64,000 nucleotides of DNA from a virus (IMGVR_UViG_3300017949_000004:1-64000); one strand, 5' to 3'. Counted from the first letter of the stretch, positions 7,317-15,909 are shown. The notes: generated by a model not told the origin, from the sequence alone. A program made the numbers and translations.

Positions 7317-7836
7317 CGCTACCTTATTTTTTATATTCCAACACAAGAACGAACTATACATTGTAGACAACCTACATGTACAGGACGTACCTAAACCACG
7401 TGAATTATTAAGACGTGTTTCATCAATAGAACTCTGTAGAGATATAGCTGAGAAAACAGGACTGCCTGTTGTATATGATACTGCTAGAAAGCGTACTCGT
7501 AAGCACACAGAAGAAGGCAGACAGAGAATACGTGAAGCCAAGTTAGGTGATAAACACCCAGCCAAAAAGGGTTTGGGTGAGACTCACAAAAAGAACATAT
7601 CTAAAAAAATGAAAGGAACAAGACGTGGAGAGAATAATCCTATGTTTGGCAGGAGGCATAGTGTCTCAACTCGTGTAAAGATGCATGAAGCCTGGATTAC
7701 AAGAGAAAGGCGTAAATGGGTTTGTGGCCCTGGCGGAGTTAGGACTACAATACCTAAGTCTGAACCTGTTCCAGAAGGTTGGCAGTTAGGTATGTATTAT
7801 GATCCTTATCGTCCTGATACTGATGAGTTATTTTAA
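7309..7836 (+). CDS. NUMOD3-repeat DNA-binding protein, homing-endonuclease-related
   Basis: The centre (about residues 65-125) has repeats typical of NUMOD3, the DNA-binding module of GIY-YIG and HNH homing endonucleases: a TEEGRQRIREAKLGD unit, a KKNISKKMKG unit, and ENNPMFGRRHS. No GIY-YIG or HNH catalytic domain is visible. The N-terminal 60 residues are a separate small domain and the C-terminus (WVCGPGGVRTTIP) resembles the tail of such proteins. The start at 7309 follows a GGTGAG site within the end of the upstream gene. It could be a catalytically dead homing-endonuclease relative acting as a DNA-binding partner or regulator. Confidence 0.7.
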   Translation: MNNATLFFIFQHKNELYIVDNLHVQDVPKPRELLRRVSSIELCRDIAEKTGLPVVYDTARKRTRKHTEEGRQRIREAKLGDKHPAKKGLGETHKKNISKKMKGTRRGENNPMFGRRHSVSTRVKMHEAWITRERRKWVCGPGGVRTTIPKSEPVPEGWQLGMYYDPYRPDTDELF

Positions 7837-8324
7837 GCTGCCTTCTTCTTGCTTCTAGTTTTCTTTTTTACAGGAGTGTTATACTCTGTAATACCCAAAA
7901 TTTCAAAAGATTTCTCTAAATCTGGATATTCGCTTAGAAGTTTGCCATCCTTGATAGCTGTCAATAGTTTGGCTTCCTTGTGATGCAACCCTTCAAGTAT
8001 TTGAACCCAATTAATTTCCCTCTTCCAATCGGGTAGTTTGTTCATGTTACTTTGAGGATCAAAGAATTGTTTAATACGTCTCCATTCTAGATTGATAGTA
8101 GTTTCACCCATGCCACCGGGAATATCTTCTTCCAACTTGGTAGTAGCTGGCATACCTTCTGGTAGATTCCATTCAAGTTTTTCTGCACCTACTCCTAGTC
8201 TAACAACTGTAACAGCTAACTGATTACTAGCTGCCCATTCCTTCAGTCTTTGGGCAATGCCTTCACCTGTTTTAGCCTCTACTACCCAATCTAGGGCTTC
8301 ATCTAACTGTCTAAATTTTCTCAT
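7833..8324 (-). CDS. Conserved hypothetical T4-like phage protein
   Basis: A 163-residue protein with a segment INWVQILEGLHHKEAKLLTA (about residues 104-123) that I associate with uncharacterised proteins of T4-like cyanophages (possibly the DUF6433 family; naming uncertain), ending in a Lys/Arg-rich tail. It converges with the plus-strand island; the two stop codons share TTAA at 7833-7836. It lies directly after the 5' nuclease gene. Confidence 0.65.
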   Translation of the reverse strand: MRKFRQLDEALDWVVEAKTGEGIAQRLKEWAASNQLAVTVVRLGVGAEKLEWNLPEGMPATTKLEEDIPGGMGETTINLEWRRIKQFFDPQSNMNKLPDWKREINWVQILEGLHHKEAKLLTAIKDGKLLSEYPDLEKSFEILGITEYNTPVKKKTRSKKKAA

Positions 8325-8333
8325 AATTTACCT

Positions 8334-9233
8334 CTAAAAATCTGTAATGACTTCCATCATATTACGCATTTTGTTTTTAATAAAATAATTTAACAACTGG
8401 CTTCTGTCTCCGCCCTGTTGTGCCTCATAACTATTTATAATAGCTTTCTTAATCTCATCCGGTGTTTTGGATAAATCCACTAACAACTGATTCCTTGTAA
8501 ATCCAGAAGCCATCTCCGAATTTATAACAAACTCCTCGGGCTTTTGCTTTTTCCATTCTGCAAGCAAGGCCCTTTTAATAGGACGTTGACGTTTACCTTC
8601 TACAAAAGTATCATCTTCAGATAGCATATTAGGAATGCCGTCGCCTTTGTCTCCTGTAATGATATGTTCCATTAACACTTGAGAAGCAGGCTCTTTAATC
8701 TTAACCCATTTCTTAAATGCAGGAGCATACTGTTTAACATTAGAATACTTCTGCAGTTGATTAAAGTCGTGATCTCCACTAATAATTAAAAAGGGTTCAG
8801 GCTCTGGATCATCAAACAATCCACCTGTGCCTTTTCCAGATGTTTGACTATACTCAGCAAGCGTGCCAATAACATCATCTGCTTCTGCACCTTCTACATC
8901 AATACAGGGATAGGGGAAGAACTCATCTAGTTCATTTCTAATTTGATTTAGTGCCTCAAATATAGAGTTCCAATCTAGAGGACTTTCCTCCCTACCCTTT
9001 TTACGATGTGCCTTATAATAAGGAAAGTAATCACGTCTCCAGTATCTACGATTATCCATAGCCAGTACAAGATTGCCATACTCCTCGCTAAACTTTACAT
9101 TATACGAGCGAATTGTATTAATAATCATATGTCGCAACAAAGGCAAGTCTACGTCTACAGACACATCTTTACGCCCCCCTATTTCTGCCATGAAGTTAGC
9201 AATGGCAGTCTGATTAAAATCTACAACTATCAT
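8334..9233 (-). CDS. rnh: T4 RNase H-like 5'-3' exonuclease
   Basis: The 299-residue size and motifs fit T4 RNase H, a FEN1-type 5' nuclease that removes RNA primers from lagging-strand fragments. Visible metal-binding and substrate motifs are VDFNQTA at the N-terminus, FPYYKAHRKK around residue 72, EGAEADDVIG around 113, SGDHDFNQLQ around 152 and TGDKGDGIPN around 193. The start overlaps the upstream gene by four bases (ATGA). It works with the primase, helicase and polymerase encoded elsewhere in the window. Confidence 0.9.
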   Translation of the reverse strand: MIVVDFNQTAIANFMAEIGGRKDVSVDVDLPLLRHMIINTIRSYNVKFSEEYGNLVLAMDNRRYWRRDYFPYYKAHRKKGREESPLDWNSIFEALNQIRNELDEFFPYPCIDVEGAEADDVIGTLAEYSQTSGKGTGGLFDDPEPEPFLIISGDHDFNQLQKYSNVKQYAPAFKKWVKIKEPASQVLMEHIITGDKGDGIPNMLSEDDTFVEGKRQRPIKRALLAEWKKQKPEEFVINSEMASGFTRNQLLVDLSKTPDEIKKAIINSYEAQQGGDRSQLLNYFIKNKMRNMMEVITDF

Positions 9234-10336
9234 TGCTTTACCTTTAACAATACAGAGTTAGGCTGTACCCTTGTTCTAACTGTCATTTTCTTACCACGTA
9301 CAGACTCCATAAACTTATGTAGTCCATTAATCCTACATGCCATAAATTTAGGAATAACCTCCTCGGGTTTCCTAACTGTTTTCTCATAGGATGTCGTGCC
9401 ATAGTTTTCAATAGCTGTACCCTTAACTCCTAAACCACCTGCAAAGTCAGAGGCATATACACCTAAGCGTTTACGTTTAACATCATAGTACCATACTTCT
9501 GAGGAGCCTATAATGTCCACAGGATTGATACTTACAATATCTAGTTCTTTAAACTCCTTTAGAAACCTAAGACGTTTAACAACTTTGTTCTTATCTGTAG
9601 GACGCTTTTTCCTAATGCGTGTAATTTTCTTAGCCTGCTGAGACTGCATGACAGACGTTTCAACGTCTGTATACATCTGTATCAGTTTCTTTGTATTGGG
9701 CTTGCTAATGTGCGAGTAGCCTTCTACTAACTGTTCGTCCCAGTCTGATCTATTTGTCATCTGTCTAACAGTTTGTAGTTCTTCCAACTCGCCTTTCCAG
9801 CCGCCTAGTATATCAAACAATTCTTGTGTCTCAGCTCTGTTCAGTCCACATGTAGATACAACATTCCAATTGACTGGGACCTTACCTGTCTCAATAAAAT
9901 CATCAACACATTTCTCAATGTACTCTAATGCGTTAGGTAAGTTTTCTCGTATTCTAACAACTTTAGGCTTTTCCTCAGATGCTTCAATTTTTTCTGCACC
10001 TTTACTCGCCCAAGGTTCTTTCTTTTTCTCAATAAACTCAACACAAGAAGTAGGCATGTAACCTACTTTACTTTCTATAAAGGCATACTTACCTACGTGT
10101 GAAAATGTGGAGTCAGTCAATTTTAAAATGTTTGTAATGTCTTGCTTGTCCCAGCCAGACTTTTTACGCATCCATTCCTTAAAAGACTTAATGAGAGTTT
10201 TGTCTGCTATTTCATAATGTACAAAATAGCCTAGTTCTTGAAAAGCTTTTTCTCGTTGCTGTTCATCTGTTATAGATTGGTATTTACTCCAATCTGGTTC
10301 TGTAAGCACATAGGTACTACGTTTTCTTTTTGCCAT
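9230..10336 (-). CDS. Conserved hypothetical protein next to RNase H
   Basis: This is a 368-residue, Lys/Arg-rich soluble protein with several basic clusters (KKITRIRKKRP near residue 235) that would suit nucleic-acid binding. The N-terminal third resembles a helical DNA-associated region (SGWDKQDITNILKL). It is the first gene behind a consensus early promoter at 10370-10398 and is coupled to RNase H by a 4-base overlap. I do not recognise the family, although a protein in this position is usual in T4-like marine phages. Confidence 0.7.
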   Translation of the reverse strand: MAKRKRSTYVLTEPDWSKYQSITDEQQREKAFQELGYFVHYEIADKTLIKSFKEWMRKKSGWDKQDITNILKLTDSTFSHVGKYAFIESKVGYMPTSCVEFIEKKKEPWASKGAEKIEASEEKPKVVRIRENLPNALEYIEKCVDDFIETGKVPVNWNVVSTCGLNRAETQELFDILGGWKGELEELQTVRQMTNRSDWDEQLVEGYSHISKPNTKKLIQMYTDVETSVMQSQQAKKITRIRKKRPTDKNKVVKRLRFLKEFKELDIVSINPVDIIGSSEVWYYDVKRKRLGVYASDFAGGLGVKGTAIENYGTTSYEKTVRKPEEVIPKFMACRINGLHKFMESVRGKKMTVRTRVQPNSVLLKVKQ

Positions 10337-10369
10337 GAAAGGACTCCTTTTTGTTTATTCATACATATA

Positions 10370-10398
10370 ATTATAAGACAAACAGAAGTGCCTGTCAA
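10370..10398 (-). promoter_or_regulatory. Early sigma70-type promoter
   Basis: TTGACA at 10393-10398, a 17-base spacer and TATAAT at 10370-10375 stand upstream of the gene starting at 10336 and so of RNase H. The spacer does not end in TGn, unlike many others in the window. Confidence 0.8.
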
Positions 10399-10417
10399 GA
10401 CTTGATTGTACCAAAAA

Positions 10418-10690
10418 TTAAATAACTTTGAAAGATATGATACGATCGAAGACTATAGATCTCCAGCCATTCTTCTCTGTATCAAAGACAACTAGATTTT
10501 TGTGGGTAACGGGTTCTTTGTTTTCCACTTGAGGGATAACGTTAGACTTTAACGTGCAAACCATTTCTCTGATTTCGCCGTTAGCTTTGTGAAATACAAC
10601 TTTACAATTAAACTTGGACAATAACTTTTTAGCTTCGTCCTGCCAGTCTGTATCGTTTCTTTTTGGATGATAATTAGTTACGTTTGGCAT
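10418..10690 (-). CDS. Small SH3-like (WYL_2/DUF2693-type) protein
   Basis: The 90-residue protein has the pattern of DUF2693 proteins: a strand-rich block with GEIREMVCTLKSNVIP, then KNLVVFDTEKNGWRSIVFDRI. These small SH3-like barrels occur widely in phages, and their role is unknown. It is the last gene before the early promoter at 10370. Confidence 0.7.
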   Translation of the reverse strand: MPNVTNYHPKRNDTDWQDEAKKLLSKFNCKVVFHKANGEIREMVCTLKSNVIPQVENKEPVTHKNLVVFDTEKNGWRSIVFDRIISFKVI

Positions 10691-11615
10691 TTTTTCTCTT
10701 CCTATCTATTAACCATTTAAGTTCTCTTTCTTTGGCTTTGTCCATTCTAGAAGAAGAACCATATTTTAAGGATACCCAAGAGTCTTCACCTTCATCTTTC
10801 TTTTTTTTAGGTTCCTCAGTAGTGCTTATATTAAACTCTTCAGGCTCTTTTGTCAATGCCTCTTCTCCCAAAAAGGTAATCTGCTCTCCATTGCGCTGGG
10901 CCCAACTCATATTGGCAGCTACAACTAATAGAATGGCTAATGGATCAAATACAAATATTAACAACATAATGATTATTCTAACTGCACTATCTACAGCGTT
11001 CTTAGTAGACTCAGAATAAAATAGTTCTGCGATGTATTTTATTGGACCTAACTCTGCATCCATAACAGCTACTTCCTGCCTCTTTGGCAGCAACTGTAAG
11101 TTCAAGGCGTCTATATTAGCAACTGCCTCGTCCATTTCTGCATTTAATTGTTCTCTTTCTTCTCTCTGTGTTCTGTTCACATAGTTTTTATCTTCACCAC
11201 GTGATGTTCTCAGAGTATCATCAAGCCCTGCAATACGATCTCTTGCCTGTTGTAGTTTACCTCTCTCTGCTTCTAGTCTAAACTCAATTACTTCCATATT
11301 TAAGGTGTAGTCTTGATTAACAGCCGTTTGATCTATATGTGCTCTAGACAAGTAACCAAAGATACCTATAGAAGTAATAAAGGATAAAACAATTACAGCT
11401 AATGTAAAATAGGATTTTAATAGTTTAGTGGCGGTATGCCAATACCTATAAACCCATGACGCTGTAACAAGTTTGGCAATTTCCAATACAACACCCATTG
11501 CAATAATCTCCGCATAAGCTGCGGGGAATATCGTGGTTAATCCAATTATAGAAAAGTATGCTGCTACAGATGATACTGCAAGAGCGGATGTTAATAAAAG
11601 TAAAATAAAAGCCAT
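10674..11615 (-). CDS. Multi-pass membrane protein with coiled-coil region
   Basis: The 313-residue protein has hydrophobic segments near residues 2-25, 32-55, 68-92 and 212-235. A long charged helical stretch in the middle (about 105-185) looks like a coiled coil, and the cytoplasmic C-terminal tail is Lys/Glu-rich. The topology (three N-terminal spans, coiled coil, one more span) recalls uncharacterised DUF4407-like membrane proteins. It overlaps the next gene by 17 bases. The role is unknown; remodelling of the host membrane is possible. Confidence 0.7.
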   Translation of the reverse strand: MAFILLLLTSALAVSSVAAYFSIIGLTTIFPAAYAEIIAMGVVLEIAKLVTASWVYRYWHTATKLLKSYFTLAVIVLSFITSIGIFGYLSRAHIDQTAVNQDYTLNMEVIEFRLEAERGKLQQARDRIAGLDDTLRTSRGEDKNYVNRTQREEREQLNAEMDEAVANIDALNLQLLPKRQEVAVMDAELGPIKYIAELFYSESTKNAVDSAVRIIIMLLIFVFDPLAILLVVAANMSWAQRNGEQITFLGEEALTKEPEEFNISTTEEPKKKKDEGEDSWVSLKYGSSSRMDKAKERELKWLIDRKRKNAKRN

Positions 11616-11619
11616 GTTA

Positions 11620-11961
11620 TTATTTATGTGAGTTAGGTGCCCACTCTAATGGTTGAAATTCTTTTAAAAATGTCATTCTAAGTCTTATATTAATCATATC
11701 ATTTAGGCATAACTCATCGTGTCTTTGTTGCCATTGTAATAAAAACTCTTGCATTTTAGCGTGTGCTTTACTATCAAAGACAGCGATAGTTTCTTTTGTT
11801 AGTTCCCCATCATATTCTTTTACAATATTTGAACTGCCAAAGTATTTCTCATATTGTTTTTCAGGCTTACAGGAATATCCTATATAATACCTGCCATCTG
11901 GAAAATAAGTACAGTAAACTCTATGTACCTTCTTCTCCCTCGGTTTTCTTTTTCTCACCAT
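11620..11961 (-). CDS. Divergent GIY-YIG-like nuclease domain protein
   Basis: The 113-residue protein has a GIY-YIG-like start, VYCTYFPDGRYYIGYS, followed by KYFGSSNIVKEY, which resembles the second block of small GIY-YIG proteins. The catalytic Arg and Glu cannot be placed with confidence, so it may be degenerate. It has a late promoter (11989-11996) just upstream. Alternatives are a repair nuclease or a homing-endonuclease relic. Confidence 0.55.
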   Translation of the reverse strand: MVRKRKPREKKVHRVYCTYFPDGRYYIGYSCKPEKQYEKYFGSSNIVKEYDGELTKETIAVFDSKAHAKMQEFLLQWQQRHDELCLNDMINIRLRMTFLKEFQPLEWAPNSHK

Positions 11962-12136
11962 CTATTACATCTCCATTATCAGATGTAATATTTATACTTG
12001 GAACACAGGGTCTTTCTAGTGGGTTCTCAGACTCATAAAAGTCCAAGCTAACTTTTTTATTAAATATTGCGTCCCAATTATCAGAAAATGTCTTCTGATC
12101 TACACTAAAAGGTCTAGGTTTACTTCCCTTTCCCAT
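11921..12136 (-). CDS. Small conserved-type hypothetical protein
   Basis: The N-terminus MGKGSKPRPFSVD followed by FSDNWDAIFNKK is a pattern I associate with small uncharacterised proteins of marine phages and bacteria. The 71-residue product ends in an acidic Lys/Glu tail that overlaps the next gene by 41 bases. Confidence 0.6.
   Translation of the reverse strand: MGKGSKPRPFSVDQKTFSDNWDAIFNKKVSLDFYESENPLERPCVPSINITSDNGDVIDGEKKKTEGEEGT
11989..11996 (-). promoter_or_regulatory. T4-type late promoter
   Basis: TATAAATA lies 28 bases upstream of the GIY-YIG-like gene start at 11961, inside the preceding coding region. Confidence 0.5.
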
Positions 12137-12524
12137 TATTTTTCCTCAACTTTTCTAAACTTAATTTTTCCTTTAGAGACATAACATAGGCAGCAACAGA
12201 CAATATTAGTATTGTTCCGCCCTCTGCTAAAAGCTGTGTCCCTTGCATATCTTTACTATGTAGAATAATTAATCTACACAATGCCGTGATAGCAATAATA
12301 ATAGGCAATGTAACAGGAATTCTCTCTGTGCTATAAAATGCACCTATCATTGCTATTACCTCAGCGTATATAAACAACATAAACAAATCTGATAGCATTA
12401 CCTCCTGTAGTAGCCACATGGAATACAAGTATTTTCCCACTGCAACAAAAGTTAAAGCTCCTATAATTGCAGTTAATACTTTTTCACCGATTATTGTTGT
12501 CCAATGTAATTTATTTCTCATCAT
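12120..12524 (-). CDS. PsiE-like membrane protein
   Basis: This 134-residue protein has four predicted membrane spans (about 17-35, 45-62, 70-88, 97-115). Its pattern matches the PsiE family (phosphate-starvation-inducible membrane proteins): FIYAEVIAMIGAFY, then IAITALCRLIILHSKD, then ILILSVAAYVM. The biochemical role of PsiE is not established. In marine phages, genes of the host phosphate-stress response are common cargo, so a link to phosphate limitation is a reasonable inference. Confidence 0.75.
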   Translation of the reverse strand: MMRNKLHWTTIIGEKVLTAIIGALTFVAVGKYLYSMWLLQEVMLSDLFMLFIYAEVIAMIGAFYSTERIPVTLPIIIAITALCRLIILHSKDMQGTQLLAEGGTILILSVAAYVMSLKEKLSLEKLRKNNGKGK

Positions 12525-13452
12525 TAATATCCAAATTAATAGTAGTCCCTAGCATTTGTTTAACTTGAAATGTATGATCATTTGTCCAAGCTAGAACTTC
12601 TGGATCATCATATAAAAAATCACAGTTTTTGCAATATTCTATTTCATCAAATTGTTTAAAGGCATGTTTTAATCTTAGTTCGTTATACTTTTCTCCATGA
12701 AAGATATCAACGAGACTCTGTTCTTTAGTGTCACCTAGTACACTCTTCTCCTCATTGGGTGGGCCCATTGTTTGACAACACGGTGTAACTTTACCGTTCG
12801 CTCTAATAGTTATTTCCTCGGCAAATGGCCTGCCGCACGACTTTCTTACACTAGTATCTCTAACATATACGGGTTGCCAGTTTCCACTCCAATTATGTTG
12901 TTTCCAAATATAAGCTTTCGTACCACATTTGTCAATAAAATTTTTGCGATATTGATCAATCTCATATTTAATATTGTGGTTATCTAATATTAGATGATAG
13001 CTGCTAACTTCTGTATCTTTTACATATTCTTGTAACGCCCAAACGTTTTCTTTTATCTTATCAAAATTATCAGCTGCCATCCACTCTATATATTTCTCTC
13101 TGTTGTATCCAATAACACTAACACGAATAAAATCTACACCAGCGTCCACAACATCTTTCATGTACTGCCCTTCTAATCTAAAGGCATTGGTAAACATATA
13201 ACTCTTGAATCCGTATTTTTTACAGAGCTCAATGTACTTAGGTAGATCTTTAGCAAGAGTAGGTTCTCCGCTACCTTCTAATTGTATTACTGTCTCTGGA
13301 TTAGGCTCTAATTGCTTAAGATTTTTTTCAAATAGAGTGAGTGGCATTTTCTTAGTCCACTCTTTTCCTCTACCTGTAGTTTGAGGACACATTTGGCATT
13401 TATAGTTACACCCACCCGCTACCTCAATAACAGCCCTCTTTACACTTATCAT
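12511..13452 (-). CDS. Radical SAM / SPASM-type protein
   Basis: The 313-residue protein has the radical SAM cluster motif CNYKCQMC (about residues 15-22) near the N-terminus, binding a 4Fe-4S cluster that cleaves S-adenosylmethionine, and a Gly-Glu-Pro motif (EGSGEPTL). The C-terminal cysteines (CGRPF, PCCQ, CKNCD) suit a SPASM-type auxiliary cluster region. Such enzymes modify peptides or small molecules. It is coupled to an unknown gene upstream by a 4-base overlap. The substrate is unknown. Confidence 0.85.
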   Translation of the reverse strand: MISVKRAVIEVAGGCNYKCQMCPQTTGRGKEWTKKMPLTLFEKNLKQLEPNPETVIQLEGSGEPTLAKDLPKYIELCKKYGFKSYMFTNAFRLEGQYMKDVVDAGVDFIRVSVIGYNREKYIEWMAADNFDKIKENVWALQEYVKDTEVSSYHLILDNHNIKYEIDQYRKNFIDKCGTKAYIWKQHNWSGNWQPVYVRDTSVRKSCGRPFAEEITIRANGKVTPCCQTMGPPNEEKSVLGDTKEQSLVDIFHGEKYNELRLKHAFKQFDEIEYCKNCDFLYDDPEVLAWTNDHTFQVKQMLGTTINLDINDEK

Positions 13453-14339
13453 TTTACAACTAACTTTATATCAGGCCATTGTTCTATTACGGTAGTTAGC
13501 GATTGTATTGGAAAACATAGCATTATGCAAGCTCTAATTTGTGCGTTTCTGTCTGAAGGATGATCTAGCTCCATTACCAAGGTATGTTCTGAGTTCATTG
13601 TTCTGGATGTTAGACCCAATTCATCTGCCATAGGAAAGTTAGTTTCTACATTCCAGTCTTTAAATTGATTACAAATTCTACGATGTTCATTCAAGCCATT
13701 CTCCCATACGTCTTTACTGTCTGTCAAAATATGAGGTATGAATGTTCCTCTATCGGGTACAAGCTCCATAAAATAATTTTCGTGTCCATTATAAAACTCT
13801 TGTAATTCCCTTCTATGAGTGAAAACCTTTTTCCACTCTCTTGGAGGAGGCTTTCCATGTGTATTAAAACAGATGGTAGGAATTTTATATTCATCTGGAG
13901 CAAAATAATAATAAACAGTTTGTCTAGAACCACCGGGGTGTATTCTCCACAGTCCTTTATCTCTAACCTCAGGCCAATTATCTTCAGGTCCTTGATAGTC
14001 TAATCTAGGCTCCCAATGTACTCCCATTGGATTTTTAAATCCATTGTTCATTAAAAACTCTCTAGCCAACCATACTGTTTTAGGAAATCTTTCGTATTTT
14101 AAAAACTCTTGCATTGAGATGTCTGGTCCCTTGGCTAAGAGTTCGTGAAAATAAGGAAGCATGTGCGTGCCATAAAAATCTTGTGTTGCTTCTTCGAAAT
14201 AAAGTTCATTTTTTCTAAAGTCTACAAGTCCAAGATTTTCCTTTTCCATTTTACCTTTAGCAAACCAATAGTCGTAAACTGCCTGAAGGTTTTTAAAATC
14301 TTCGTTTACTAGACTCTGTGTTATTCCTCTCAGTATCAT
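13449..14339 (-). CDS. Hypothetical protein linked to radical SAM gene
   Basis: A 296-residue soluble protein, rich in Trp, Tyr and Pro, with short stretches such as HPGGSRQTVYYYF and CFNTHGKPPPREW. No family was recognised. Its stop overlaps the start of the radical SAM gene and its start follows a small zinc-ribbon-like gene, so the three are co-expressed and might act together. Confidence 0.65.
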   Translation of the reverse strand: MILRGITQSLVNEDFKNLQAVYDYWFAKGKMEKENLGLVDFRKNELYFEEATQDFYGTHMLPYFHELLAKGPDISMQEFLKYERFPKTVWLAREFLMNNGFKNPMGVHWEPRLDYQGPEDNWPEVRDKGLWRIHPGGSRQTVYYYFAPDEYKIPTICFNTHGKPPPREWKKVFTHRRELQEFYNGHENYFMELVPDRGTFIPHILTDSKDVWENGLNEHRRICNQFKDWNVETNFPMADELGLTSRTMNSEHTLVMELDHPSDRNAQIRACIMLCFPIQSLTTVIEQWPDIKLVVK

Positions 14340-14507
14340 CTAATAGTCCTCTTCATCTCCATAATCTATTTCTAGTTCTTCTTCTAGCTCAAGTTTTGTT
14401 CCACAAAAAACACAAAACTCTGCTTCATAATAATTTTCATCCATATCGTGTACAACCTTAAAACAGCCTTCACACGACATACATTCTAATATATTAGGTT
14501 TCGGCAT
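14340..14507 (-). CDS. Small zinc-ribbon-like protein
   Basis: A 55-residue frame begins MPKPNILECMSCEGCFK and contains a second pair CVFCG, giving two Cys pairs about 17 residues apart as in a zinc ribbon, with a very acidic tail. It overlaps the dCMP deaminase end by 14 bases and its TAG abuts the next ATG. The Cys arrangement and tight packing support it. Confidence 0.65.
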   Translation of the reverse strand: MPKPNILECMSCEGCFKVVHDMDENYYEAEFCVFCGTKLELEEELEIDYGDEEDY

Positions 14508-14919
14508 CTATTTCTCCTACTTGCGAAATCTTAACGCCCGCTTTGTGTAGAAATTCTAGTCCGGATTTATCCCTATAATCATTACCCCAATAAACCTCAG
14601 ATATGCCTGCTTGATAAATCAACTTAGAACATTCTAAACAAGGTGCGTGTGTCGTATATAGTAAAGCACCTTGCCCACTCTCTGTACTCCTAGCTAACTT
14701 AGCAATAGCATTTGTTTCTGCATGTAATACTTCTGGCTTCGTTACATTGTTTTCATCTTCACAGGCATTATCCCAGCCTGAAGGTGTGCCGTTGTAGCCT
14801 AGACTAATGGCTCTACCATCTTTCCATATGACACAACCCACTTGTAATCTTTTTGCTCTTGACAGTTTAGATACAGACTGTGCCATCTCATAAACTACAG
14901 CACTTAGTCTTTTATTCAT
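14494..14919 (-). CDS. Deoxycytidylate deaminase
   Basis: The 141-residue protein carries the zinc deaminase motifs HAETNAIAKL (His and catalytic Glu) and PCLECSKLI (two Cys ligands). These identify a dCMP/cytidine deaminase, here expected to make dUMP for ThyX. I start at the ATG at 14919 (MNKRLSAVV), which overlaps the NrdB stop as ATGA; the longer frame would run into NrdB. Its position beside NrdB supports a role in pyrimidine deoxynucleotide synthesis. Confidence 0.9.
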   Translation of the reverse strand: MNKRLSAVVYEMAQSVSKLSRAKRLQVGCVIWKDGRAISLGYNGTPSGWDNACEDENNVTKPEVLHAETNAIAKLARSTESGQGALLYTTHAPCLECSKLIYQAGISEVYWGNDYRDKSGLEFLHKAGVKISQVGEIDAET

Positions 14920-15899
14920 GAAACTCCCCAAACATCCGACCAATCTCCGGACAATGCACCCCGTGCATAGTCTGTTGCTCTGTTCTCAAAGAAGTTTGTA
15001 TGGGTCGGGGCGTTGATCATTTCCTCTACCCAAGGCAAAGGATTCTTTTTAACTTTAAAAATACCTCTCATACCTAAACTAATAAGACGTCTGTCTGCAA
15101 TATAACGAATATACTTTTTAACTTCCTCGGGTGTCAATCCTTCCATAGGACCCATAGCAAATGCTAAATCAATAAACTTATCTTCAAGCTCTACCATCTT
15201 TTCTGCAATAGTGTAAATCTGAGACTTCAGTTTGTCATTCCAAATATCTAGATTTTCTTGTACATATTCTTTAAACAACTTAATCATGTTCTCAGCATGC
15301 TGTGTTTCATCAACGATAGACCATGTAATAATCTGTCCCATTCCTTTCATCTTGCCATGACGTGGAAAGTTTAACAACATAATGAATGATGAAAAGAGTT
15401 GCATGCCTTCCGTGAAGGCAGAGAAAGCGGCAATGTTAGTTGCAACAGATTCTCTTGTGCCATTGGCATTAGACAGATCAGTAAAGTAATCGTGCTTATC
15501 GCGCATAGCCTCATATTCAAGAAATTCATTGTAAGTAGACTCCGGCATTCCTAGTGTTTCAATTAAATGGCTATAGGCAGCAACATGTAGTGCTTCCCTT
15601 GCCGCAAATCCAGCAAGCATCATTCTTATTTCTGGTTGTGGGAAATAAGGTAAATAATTTGTTACATAGCCACCTGCAACATCAATATCTCCCTGTGTGA
15701 AAAAGCGAAAGATGTTTGTGAGGAAAGCCTGTTCCTCTTTTGTTAAACGATTCTTCCAATCCTTTACGTCTTCTCCCATAGGAACTTCGGTGTGTAGCCA
15801 ATGAGACTGCTCGTGTTTTAGCCAAGCATCATAGGCCCATGGGTAATTGAAGGGCTTAAAATAAGTCCTTTCGTCTGTTAGTTTTAATTTTTTTGACAT
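14916..15899 (-). CDS. nrdB: Ribonucleotide reductase class I small subunit
   Basis: The 327-residue protein matches NrdB. Iron ligands are visible in REALHVAAYSHLIE (Glu and His) and VDETQHAENM (Glu and His), with FTQGDIDVAGGY upstream. NrdB holds the di-iron tyrosyl radical cofactor that starts catalysis in NrdA. It is separated from NrdA by the two PP-loop genes, an unusual break in the nrd cluster. Confidence 0.92.
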   Translation of the reverse strand: MSKKLKLTDERTYFKPFNYPWAYDAWLKHEQSHWLHTEVPMGEDVKDWKNRLTKEEQAFLTNIFRFFTQGDIDVAGGYVTNYLPYFPQPEIRMMLAGFAAREALHVAAYSHLIETLGMPESTYNEFLEYEAMRDKHDYFTDLSNANGTRESVATNIAAFSAFTEGMQLFSSFIMLLNFPRHGKMKGMGQIITWSIVDETQHAENMIKLFKEYVQENLDIWNDKLKSQIYTIAEKMVELEDKFIDLAFAMGPMEGLTPEEVKKYIRYIADRRLISLGMRGIFKVKKNPLPWVEEMINAPTHTNFFENRATDYARGALSGDWSDVWGVS

Positions 15900-15909
15900 T
15901 ATTCTTCTC

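Noticed and set aside
9006-9389. Plus-strand open frame of 127 codons opposite the RNase H gene
   Set aside because: It lies wholly opposite well-supported minus-strand genes, has no domain and no clear ribosome binding site.
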